From JAEUKA01 sp035340095 (lineage in GTDB: Bacteria; Myxococcota_A; Polyangia; Palsa-1104; JAEUJZ01), in assembly GCA_035340095.1 (NCBI GenBank), contig DAORGN010000012.1, forward strand, positions 1 through 45,672: 45,672 bases of DNA, written 5' to 3'. Of the stretch, positions 1-6,700 are shown piece after piece. How positions within the stretch are numbered: position 1 is the first letter of the stretch; the number at the start of each line of letters is the position of its first letter. The notes beneath the pieces were generated by a model. It did no database searches and was not told the DNA's origin. It saw only the letters and a list, made by a program, of their open reading frames with translations. The position numbers and the translations under genes are program-made.

Positions 1-142
1 AAAAGACCAGCAGGATCGTCATCATGTCCATCATCGGCATGATGTTGAGGAAGTTAATCTCTTCCGCCTCTTCCTCGACTTTGCGGCGCAGCTTGGAAAT
101 CGCGCGCCGGGCCTCTCGACGATCAATCTCCTTGACGGCCAT
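1..142 (-). CDS. ExbD/TolR-like biopolymer transport protein, partial (3' end outside window)
   Basis: Only the first 47 or so residues are in the window; the gene continues past the left edge. The start ATG overlaps the stop codon of the upstream ExbD gene (TGATG), which fixes the start and implies translational coupling. After a charged cytoplasmic stretch of about 28 residues (Lys/Arg/Glu-rich) comes the start of a membrane helix, FLNIMPMMDMMTILLVF. This matches the single N-terminal membrane segment of ExbD/TolR/MotB-type stators, and its Asp is at the place of the proton-carrying Asp of the family. It is the second ExbD-like gene of the operon, so one TolQ-like channel protein would work with two different ExbD-like partners. 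What the complex energises cannot be told from this fragment. Confidence 0.8.
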   Translation of the reverse strand, partial: MAVKEIDRREARRAISKLRRKVEEEAEEINFLNIMPMMDMMTILLVF

Positions 143-717
143 CAGTTCACCCCCGCGCCGAGAAGCACACCGGGAAACAGCGCCTTGGGATCAGCGCCCG
201 CGGTCTGCCGCATCGCATCCATCGTCGATACCAGCAGCTCGTAAGGAATCTGTGGCGTCGCGGTGATGATGGCGCGCTCCTCGTCCGGATAGGTGTTCTT
301 GAGCTGAACAAGGATCTGGGCCAACGCCGCCATGTCATGCTTGCCATCTGGCCCAAGCGGCACCGTCGGCAGCTCGCTTGTCGTCTGCTGCACGCCTTGC
401 GGGGTCAGGACAAAGCCCCGGAACAGCACCGCCCCACTGGTCGCCAGCGTGTAACCCTTTTCGGTGATCGAGACCGTCAGGTTCAGCTCGGGTTTCGGTG
501 GGGCGCTGTTTTGGGTCGTCACCACCGAAGAAGTCGGCAAGTTGATGTTGATGCTGGCCAGCGAGGCTTGGAACGTCACCGTCGCCAGCAAGAACATGAT
601 GATGTTCATGACGATGTCGAGGTATGGCACAAGGTTTAGCTCGCCGGATTCCTCCGTCAGCTCTTCCCCGTGCTCGCGTAGCTTCCGCAGCCGGAAGCGC
701 AACCTCTGGATGGTCAT
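142..717 (-). CDS. ExbD/TolR-family biopolymer transport protein
   Basis: A 191-residue protein with the ExbD/TolR plan: a charged cytoplasmic N-terminus (residues 1-27), one membrane helix (about 28-50) carrying the expected Asp in LVPYLDIVMNIIMF, and a periplasmic domain. The family couples proton flow through a TolQ/ExbB-like channel to mechanical work in the envelope. The periplasmic part is longer than in a typical ExbD (about 140 residues) and has an insertion around residues 105-135 before the conserved alpha/beta segment that ends in the YELLVSTMDAMRQ helix. It lies 17 bp downstream of the TolQ/ExbB gene and overlaps the next ExbD gene by 3 bp. The membrane Asp and context make the family secure; the partner system (Tol, TonB or gliding-motor type) is not determined. 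Confidence 0.88.
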   Translation of the reverse strand: MTIQRLRFRLRKLREHGEELTEESGELNLVPYLDIVMNIIMFLLATVTFQASLASININLPTSSVVTTQNSAPPKPELNLTVSITEKGYTLATSGAVLFRGFVLTPQGVQQTTSELPTVPLGPDGKHDMAALAQILVQLKNTYPDEERAIITATPQIPYELLVSTMDAMRQTAGADPKALFPGVLLGAGVN

Positions 718-734
718 GGAAGTTTGTCCGCTCG

Positions 735-1475
735 CTAGTCGTTGTCTTCTTCGTCTTCGACATCACGCGCGCGCCGGTTCTTTTCGGCATCGCGACGGCT
801 GCCACCCCGACCGCCATCGCGGCTTTCTTTTTCCGCGGCGGGGGCTGGTGGATTGGCAATCAGGTCGAACAGAAGATTTTCCAGACGGAGCGCAAAGCTC
901 TCCAGTTCCTGCTGTTTGCTCTTGCTGGCTGCCGACAGGAACAGGTGACCAATCATGCAGCTTGCGGCAATCGCCAGACCCAGCCAGGTGTTGTTCATGG
1001 CTTCGGCGATGCGGGTCGCGAGCAGCGAGCTGCGCTGATCTGCCGCCGCCTTGCCGATGGCGGCAAAACCGCCGATCAGACCGTTGATGGTGCCAAGAAG
1101 TCCGAGCAGCGTCGCAATGTTCGCGAGCGACCACAGGACACCAATGCGCTTCTTCAGCTCGGGTGTGGCATCGGTCAGGGCTTCTTCGATCGCTGTCGAA
1201 ACAGCGGCTTCACCGTTTTTGAGCTTCGAGAGCCCGGCCTTGGCAACGAGCGCAATCGGCGCATCTGACGACTGCGCCAGCCGCTGCGCTTTTTCTAGCT
1301 GTCCCGCCGAAAGCAGCTTGCGAAGCTGTTCCAAAAACGCCCGCGCGTTCACCGCACCTTTGCCCAGAAAAAACATGGCACGGTCGACGATAAGCGTCAC
1401 AACCACGACCGAGCACAGCAGGTTCACGTACATGAAGAACCCGCCCTGCTCGAAGAACTCTTTGAGCTGCTGCAT
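735..1475 (-). CDS. MotA/TolQ/ExbB proton channel family protein
   Basis: A 246-residue protein with three predicted membrane segments (about 14-37, 118-140 and 165-188). The second and third helices hold the family core, with the Gly-rich LGLLGTINGLIGGF and the segment RIAEAMNNTWLGLAIA that line the TolQ/ExbB pore. The cytoplasmic loop between TM1 and TM2 has the usual helical character. The C-terminus is a highly charged Arg/Asp/Glu tail (about 45 residues) longer than in classic ExbB. It is inferred to form the ion channel with the two ExbD-like proteins encoded directly downstream. One channel protein with two ExbD-like partners is the composition of the myxobacterial AglRQS gliding motor, but is also known from some TonB systems, so the function is left open. 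Confidence 0.88.
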   Translation of the reverse strand: MQQLKEFFEQGGFFMYVNLLCSVVVVTLIVDRAMFFLGKGAVNARAFLEQLRKLLSAGQLEKAQRLAQSSDAPIALVAKAGLSKLKNGEAAVSTAIEEALTDATPELKKRIGVLWSLANIATLLGLLGTINGLIGGFAAIGKAAADQRSSLLATRIAEAMNNTWLGLAIAASCMIGHLFLSAASKSKQQELESFALRLENLLFDLIANPPAPAAEKESRDGGRGGSRRDAEKNRRARDVEDEEDND

Positions 1476-1499
1476 GAGAAATTGTCCCTACGGAAGCGA

Positions 1500-1847
1500 C
1501 TACTGCATCTCTAGCATGTCGCCGAGGAAAGCGAAAATTTGGTCGTAGGATCCGGTATCCACTTCCTGAAAGTCAGGTTTACCGGGAAGCACTTCGTCCG
1601 CAATCACATCGGCAATGCGTTCGGAAACATACGAGCGGACCGACTGGTCTTTGGCCACATCGATCACAAACAGCACCTTGGCTTTGACCACCTGGCTGTC
1701 GAAGTCGCGGTTGAGCGTAAACAGCACCGCCTTGCCACCCTTGCCATTTTCGTAGCCCCGATAGGCCGCATAGTACGTCGTCACTACAGAAGTGGTGTCG
1801 CGGGTATCAAGCTTGTAAAACACGCTGGGCGGAATCAACTCGCTCAT
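1500..1847 (-). CDS. Unknown conserved-looking small protein at head of TolQ/ExbD operon
   Basis: I do not recognise this 115-residue protein. The start chosen is the ATG at 1847, which has a good ribosome-binding site (AAGGAG six bases upstream); an upstream in-frame start would add nine residues but lacks one. It has no signal peptide or membrane helix. The sequence alternates hydrophobic strands (KAVLFTLNRDF, VKAKVLFVIDV) with a C-terminal helical part ending in YDQIFAFLGDMLEMQ, suggesting a small alpha/beta cytoplasmic protein. It ends 24 bp before the TolQ/ExbB gene and is probably the first gene of that operon, so it may be an accessory or regulator of the proton-channel complex. That role is inferred from position only. 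Confidence 0.7.
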   Translation of the reverse strand: MSELIPPSVFYKLDTRDTTSVVTTYYAAYRGYENGKGGKAVLFTLNRDFDSQVVKAKVLFVIDVAKDQSVRSYVSERIADVIADEVLPGKPDFQEVDTGSYDQIFAFLGDMLEMQ

Positions 1848-2053
1848 GAACGCTCCTTGGTACGCCGCCACCATGGTTCGGCGGGCCGGTCCTATTATGC
1901 CGGTCGCCGCTTCGTCTAAAAACCCCTAAATTTCACTGGCCGCACCCCAAACCGATCGACGAAGCGGCCCAGGAAGCGCCCACCGCACGCTCAGCTCTCG
2001 TATGATGTCACCGAGCGGCAGCATCCAAGCAGCCAACGGAAAGGCGAGACCCG

Positions 2054-3241
2054 ATGCCGATTGTGCGCACCATTGTGTTTGTTTCAATCATGACGGCGGC
2101 CATGGTGGGGCTGCACTACTACGTTTACCTACGGGTGACGCGCGGCCTGGCACTGGGACCGTCAGAACAGCGCATCCTCAAAGCGGTGCTGACCGCGCTG
2201 TTTGCGCTTTTGTGGCTCAGCTTTCCGCTGACACGGCTTGTGTCGCGAAGTGCGGCGCTGCCGTTTATGTGGGTCGGCTACATCTGGATGGGCACGATCG
2301 TGCTGTCATCGGTGGTCTTTGGTCTGTTTGATCTGTCGAGGTTTGTCGCGGGACTGCTTTCGCCCGCGGTTCCCATCGATGAATCGCGGCGGGCCTTGAT
2401 TGGGCGACTTTTCGACGTCGCGGCACTTGGCGGGGCGACGCTTGTGTCAGGCTGTGCGGTCGCGCTGGGGCTGCGCCCAGTCGTCGTCAAGCGAATCGAG
2501 GTCGCGCTCAAGAAACTGCCAGCAGAGCTTTCGGGCTTTCAGATTGTCCAGTTGACCGACGTACACATCGGACCGACGCTGGACGGCAAGTGGCTCACCC
2601 AGGTTGTCGAGCAGGTCAACGCACAAAACCCGGATGCCATCGTGATCACTGGGGATCTGGTCGATGGCAGCGTCGCGCAGCTCGGGCAGCACGTCGCCCC
2701 GCTTGCCAACCTGCGCGCCAGGCACGGGGTTTTCTTCGTCACTGGCAACCACGAATACTATTCAGGGGTCGACAGCTGGCTGGCCGAGCTTTCTCGACTG
2801 GGGATTCGCGTGCTGCGCAACGAACACATCACGCTGAGACCGAGCAAGCTGGCGGGCGAAGGCGCAAGCGATCTGGGGATTGATCTCGTTGGCGTCGATG
2901 ACTTCCATGCCGATGTGTTTCCGGGTCACGGCCCCGATCTGCCACGCGCCGTAAAAGGCCGCGATCCCAGCCGTCCGGCGGTACTTTTGGCGCACCAGCC
3001 AGCCGCCGTCATGGAGGCCGCGCAGCACGGCATCGACCTTCAGTTATCGGGTCACACCCACGCGGGCCAGATGTGGCCGTGGGGTTATTTTGTGCGGCTC
3101 CAGCAGCCCTACGTCTATGGACTGCACAAACATGGCGACACCCAGATTTACGTGAGCGCCGGCACCGGCTACTGGGGCCCACCAATGCGGCTCGCGTCGG
3201 AAGCCGAGATCACCTGCGTCATCCTGTCCCGCGCGGGGTAA
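2054..3241 (+). CDS. Membrane-anchored calcineurin-like metallophosphoesterase
   Basis: A 395-residue protein with several N-terminal hydrophobic helices (roughly residues 5-27, 42-62, 70-95 and 122-140) followed by a calcineurin-like phosphoesterase domain from about residue 160. The metal-binding motifs are all present: DVH (D169, H171), GDLVDG (D201), GNHE (N232, H233), AHQP near 318 and GHTHAG near 340. This arrangement matches the YaeI/YkuE group, membrane-bound two-metal phosphodiesterases suspected of acting on lipid or nucleotide substrates. The catalytic domain could face either side of the membrane. The gene stands alone with the small exported-protein gene 67 bp downstream on the same strand. 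The enzyme class is secure; the substrate is unknown. Confidence 0.9.
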   Translation: MPIVRTIVFVSIMTAAMVGLHYYVYLRVTRGLALGPSEQRILKAVLTALFALLWLSFPLTRLVSRSAALPFMWVGYIWMGTIVLSSVVFGLFDLSRFVAGLLSPAVPIDESRRALIGRLFDVAALGGATLVSGCAVALGLRPVVVKRIEVALKKLPAELSGFQIVQLTDVHIGPTLDGKWLTQVVEQVNAQNPDAIVITGDLVDGSVAQLGQHVAPLANLRARHGVFFVTGNHEYYSGVDSWLAELSRLGIRVLRNEHITLRPSKLAGEGASDLGIDLVGVDDFHADVFPGHGPDLPRAVKGRDPSRPAVLLAHQPAAVMEAAQHGIDLQLSGHTHAGQMWPWGYFVRLQQPYVYGLHKHGDTQIYVSAGTGYWGPPMRLASEAEITCVILSRAG

Positions 3242-3308
3242 ACTGCGACAAGCGGGAACCGCGGCGGCGCTTTCGTCGTCTAGCCGGGAAGAAGGGAAAC
3301 CACGCGCC

Positions 3309-3686
3309 ATGACACAGACGAAGCTTTTGGCTCTGTCCGCACTTTTGGCAAGCCTTTTGGCAAGCGCTGCGCACGGCGATGAACCGGCAGTCAAAGCCGA
3401 CGCAGCGATCAAGGCGGAAGCCCCAGCCACCGACCGGGCGGCGCGACGGGCCGAGCTGGTCAAAGAAGTGGCCGCAGCCAGGGCCGAACGTCGGCAAGAG
3501 CTGCGCACAGGCGAACGACCCGCCGCACCGGCGAGCGGAAGCGAACGGATCGCCGAAGCGCAAAAGCGCAGAGAAGCCCAGAGCACCCGTCGCGACGAAG
3601 GCCGGATGTCCGTCCGCGAGCTGCAGCGCGAACACCGAGAAGAGCTACGCGAACACCGCCGCGGCATGATCCGCAGAACCCTGTAA
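3309..3686 (+). CDS. Small exported Ala/Arg/Glu-rich protein, unknown function
   Basis: A 125-residue protein with a signal peptide (MTQTKLLALSALLASLLASAAHG, probable cleavage after AHG). The mature part is almost entirely charged: Ala, Arg, Glu and Lys dominate, with no Cys, and it is predicted to be helical or coiled-coil, ending in EHREELREHRRGMIRR. A purine-rich stretch (GAAGAAGGG) lies upstream of the ATG. No family is recognised; the composition resembles small periplasmic helical proteins. It ends just before a hairpin that separates it from the convergent helicase gene. Its reality rests on the signal peptide, the ribosome-binding-site-like sequence and its fit between neighbours. Confidence 0.65.
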   Translation: MTQTKLLALSALLASLLASAAHGDEPAVKADAAIKAEAPATDRAARRAELVKEVAAARAERRQELRTGERPAAPASGSERIAEAQKRREAQSTRRDEGRMSVRELQREHREELREHRRGMIRRTL

Positions 3687-3687
3687 C

Positions 3688-3706
3688 CGCGGCCCAGAAA
3701 GCCGCG
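3688..3706. terminator. Possible bidirectional hairpin between convergent genes
   Basis: A perfect 6-bp GC stem (CGCGGC at 3688-3693 and GCCGCG at 3701-3706) with a 7-base loop lies in the 25-bp gap between two convergent genes. There is no clear T-run, so it is at best a weak or factor-assisted terminator. Confidence 0.35.
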
Positions 3707-3711
3707 AGACC

Positions 3712-5238
3712 CTAAAACAAGCGAAGCTGGGGTTTTTGGGGTTTGGGTTTTTTCGGGGCTTCGCTTTCGGTCAGCTCGGCGGGGACTTGCGACAAAAACG
3801 GACAGGGCGCGCAGCCGTCCGCTTCGATTCGCGACAGATACAAGTGATCTTTGGCGCGGGTCATGCCGACGAAAAACAGTCGGCGTTCTTCTTCGCGCTG
3901 GTCGTCGTCCCGGCCTGGACCGGGAATCACAGACGCTTCGAGCCCGACGACAAACACCACGGGAAACTCCAGTCCTTTGCTGCCATGCAAGGTCAGCACG
4001 GCGATTCGCTGGTCTTCCAGGTGGTCGCACTCCCAGATGGGATTTGGCGGCGGGCTTGCATCGGGCAGCGCGGACAGAGGGGTCTGTGCTTTGCTGGGAC
4101 GCGAAAACGGCAGGCCCGCGGTGTGTAGCGCTTCGGCGACGGCATCGGCCCGTGCGATGGTGCGGGTCAAAATTGCGATGTCGGAAAAGCCATAGCTGCC
4201 GGCCCGCCACAAGTCCGTCAGGCGGCGGTCGTGCAGGGACAGGCTGCTGCCGCCGATGAGCCGTTCGATTTCGTGCACAATGCGCACCGCTTCGCTGCGC
4301 AAAGAGGGACTGCGCAGAAGCTGGATCTTGCCGCCGGCGGGCCGACAGGGCACAGGCGGAGGGGCGGTGCGACCAGGGTTTGCGACAATCACCGCACTGG
4401 CGGCGCCGACAATTTCAGCGGTGCTGCGGTAGTTTTCGCAGAGGTAGCGCACCTGCGCGGCTGGAAAATCCGTCACAAAGTCGCGGAAATGGCGCACTTC
4501 GCCGCCGCGAAAGGCATAAATCGCTTGGTCGGGGTCACCGATTGCCAGCACCGTGGCGGTCTTGCCCAGCTCGACGGTCAGGGCACGCTGGACCGCGCTG
4601 ACATCTTGGTATTCATCGACGGCGACAAAACGAAACAACCGCGACGTAAGGCCAGACCGCAGCGAAGCCAGGGCCCGCAGCAACAGGTCGTCCAGGTCCA
4701 GCACGTTGTGCTGGGCACACAGCGCGGCGTAGCGCTGGAAGACCACGAGTTCGTCGGGGGAAACGTCGAGATCCCCACGGGCGAGGCGGTCTGGATAGTC
4801 GGGATGCTGACCTTTGCGCAGCGACAGAAGCGACAGCAGGCTGGCGGGGCTTTTGCGGCAGCCACTGCCGACCCGCGCCTCTTCGACAAACTGGAGCCGC
4901 TCGCTTTCTTCGGCCAGCCGCAGCGGCGAAACGAGGGGCACCAGCGCCAGCGAGAAGTGATGAAATGTCCCAATCAGGAGCGCGTCGGCCAAAGGACCGA
5001 GCAGGCCGGAAAGTCGCTCGCGCAGCTCACCCGCCGCCCGTCGCGTAAATGTCACGGCCAGGATCTCTTTGGGCCGGCACAGATCCTGCGCAAGCAGCTC
5101 GGAAATCCAGGCGCACAGCGTCTTGGTCTTGCCCGAACCGGGGCCGGCGGTGACAAGCTGTGGCCCCGTCGCATAGGTCGCAACTTCCTTCTGGGCCGGC
5201 GAAAGACCGTCAAGCCACCGAGCGTTTGGCTGGTTCAT
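3712..5238 (-). CDS. UvrD/Rep-family superfamily 1 DNA helicase (short form)
   Basis: A 508-residue ATP-dependent DNA helicase. Motifs are seen in order: Q-motif region (LSPAQKEVA, about 12-20), Walker A (AGPGSGKT, 31-38), motif Ia (AVTFTRRAAGELRER), motif II (VDEYQDV), motif III (AIGDPDQAIYAFRGG), motif IV (ENYRST), motif V (LTLHGSKGLEFPVVFVVG) and motif VI (FFVGMTRAK). It is much shorter than UvrD or Rep (about 670-720 residues), mainly through reduced 1B/2B accessory domains. The C-terminus has a Cys-containing segment (GCAPCPFLSQVP) resembling that of small UvrD-like proteins. Its start overlaps the end of the endonuclease Q-like gene by 4 bp, so the two are probably co-translated and act together, with the helicase unwinding at sites nicked by the nuclease. 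That joint role is inferred. Confidence 0.93.
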   Translation of the reverse strand: MNQPNARWLDGLSPAQKEVATYATGPQLVTAGPGSGKTKTLCAWISELLAQDLCRPKEILAVTFTRRAAGELRERLSGLLGPLADALLIGTFHHFSLALVPLVSPLRLAEESERLQFVEEARVGSGCRKSPASLLSLLSLRKGQHPDYPDRLARGDLDVSPDELVVFQRYAALCAQHNVLDLDDLLLRALASLRSGLTSRLFRFVAVDEYQDVSAVQRALTVELGKTATVLAIGDPDQAIYAFRGGEVRHFRDFVTDFPAAQVRYLCENYRSTAEIVGAASAVIVANPGRTAPPPVPCRPAGGKIQLLRSPSLRSEAVRIVHEIERLIGGSSLSLHDRRLTDLWRAGSYGFSDIAILTRTIARADAVAEALHTAGLPFSRPSKAQTPLSALPDASPPPNPIWECDHLEDQRIAVLTLHGSKGLEFPVVFVVGLEASVIPGPGRDDDQREEERRLFFVGMTRAKDHLYLSRIEADGCAPCPFLSQVPAELTESEAPKKPKPQKPQLRLF

Positions 5239-6557
5239 CCAAACAGGCCCATCTGTCGGGATGTCGACTTTTGGCTGCGCTCGCTCGGGTCCAGCAGGCC
5301 AATCCGCCCGTATTCGCCATCAAATCCTGCGGCAATGCGCAGTTCGCCCCGTCGCATGCGCAGGATCGCTTCGGCCAAGAGCGAATCGCCAGCACGGGCA
5401 AGCTCGGCGGGCGGAGCCGTGCGCAGGACCGAAAGCTCGGGGCCAACCTGGTCGAGCAGCTTGAAGTAGAGCCGCTGCACCGCATCGGAAGCAGCGGTCT
5501 TCCCAAGCACATCGGCAATCACTTCGGTAAGTGGAACCACGCTGTCAAAAGGCCGCGCCCGTGGCGGACGATAGGTGTTGTCTTCCGGACGGTCAGCCAA
5601 AGCCAGCACGCGCGACAGCACGCCGACCGTCACCGGCTTGCCACAGCGCGGACACAGACCGGCAAGCGCCGCTCGCTCGCCCGGTTCGAGCCGAACCCCG
5701 CAGTCGCGATGCCCGTCGAGGTGATACTTGCCTTCTTCGGGGAAAAACTCGATGGTGCCCAGAAATTCGTCCGGCGAGCAGACTTCCAGCGCACGCCGCA
5801 CATCGACAAACGTCGGCGGACTTGGAATATCTAGCCGGGTCAGCTCGCGCCCGAGCTTCTGCGGCGAGTGCGCGTCCGAGCTGGACACAAGTGAGAGGGA
5901 GTCGAGCGCAGACAGCCGCCAGTTCATCGCCGGGTCAGATGACAGCCCGGTCTCCAGCGCAAAGATGTGCGGAGTCAGGTCGCCAAAGCAGTCGGACAGA
6001 CGGTCAAAGCCCGACTGCGAGCCAAAGACCGAAAAGTGCGGCGTCCAGATGTGCGCCGGAACCAGATAGGCAGCGGCATCGGTGGACAAAAGCAGTTCCA
6101 GAAAGTCGCGACACGGCATCCCCAGGATCGGCCTGCCGTCGGAATGCAGGTTGTACCCAAGACGCAGAAGCCGATCGGCCACTTGATCGGCGACATCAAG
6201 GCTGGGCAGGACGATCAGGTTGTGAACTTTGCGGACGGCGCCGTCTTTTTTGAAAATGTGCGAAATTTCGCCCGACAAGATGAAGCGCACCTTGCGGCGG
6301 CACGAGCGCGGAATCGCCTGGTCGAGCGGTTCACGAAGCCCTGGGTCCAGTTCATAAAGACCGTGGCCCAGGCCGTCGTCCGCGGGGACCAGTTGGGCCC
6401 GCATCTCGGCTCGCCACGCTGGATGGAGGACATCGCCAGTGGCCACGATGTCGATGCCTTTGCGCTGGGCCCACTGATACATGTGGCCAAGGTCCATGTC
6501 GGCGCTCACCGCCCGAGAAAAACGCGAGTGAACGTGCAGGTCGAGAAGCAGCTCCAT
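5235..6557 (-). CDS. Endonuclease Q-like PHP-domain DNA repair nuclease
   Basis: A 440-residue protein matching the endonuclease Q family (also known as a TIGR00375-type PHP protein), which in archaea and some bacilli cuts 5' of deaminated bases such as uracil and hypoxanthine. PHP metal-site motifs are all present: DLHVHSRFSRA (D6, H8, H10), TGDVLHP (D42, H45), SGEIS (E97), VPAHIWTP (H169) and SSDAHS (D228, H230). The family segment IEFFPEEGKYHLDGH (about 269-283) leads into a probable zinc site (C286, C302, C305). Start at 6557 chosen because it begins just before the catalytic motif; the longer open frame upstream lacks homology-like sequence. It overlaps the helicase gene by 4 bp, an association that supports a repair role. 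The family call is strong; base specificity is not tested. Confidence 0.88.
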   Translation of the reverse strand: MELLLDLHVHSRFSRAVSADMDLGHMYQWAQRKGIDIVATGDVLHPAWRAEMRAQLVPADDGLGHGLYELDPGLREPLDQAIPRSCRRKVRFILSGEISHIFKKDGAVRKVHNLIVLPSLDVADQVADRLLRLGYNLHSDGRPILGMPCRDFLELLLSTDAAAYLVPAHIWTPHFSVFGSQSGFDRLSDCFGDLTPHIFALETGLSSDPAMNWRLSALDSLSLVSSSDAHSPQKLGRELTRLDIPSPPTFVDVRRALEVCSPDEFLGTIEFFPEEGKYHLDGHRDCGVRLEPGERAALAGLCPRCGKPVTVGVLSRVLALADRPEDNTYRPPRARPFDSVVPLTEVIADVLGKTAASDAVQRLYFKLLDQVGPELSVLRTAPPAELARAGDSLLAEAILRMRRGELRIAAGFDGEYGRIGLLDPSERSQKSTSRQMGLFG

Positions 6558-6700
6558 GGCAGCAGACCGTATCGAGGACGACACCGCGCCGACAACACGT
6601 AAGGGAAGGTAAAGCGACGGCGATTTTCCGACCGCCAGCCAGCCCAAATTACCAAGCGGAACAGGCGCTTGGCACCCGCAGGCCGTGGTAGTCTGTAACC

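Noticed and set aside
3044..4210. Minus-strand 388-residue frame
   Set aside because: It overlaps the metallophosphoesterase and helicase genes in another frame, is Arg/Ser-rich, and has no recognisable fold.
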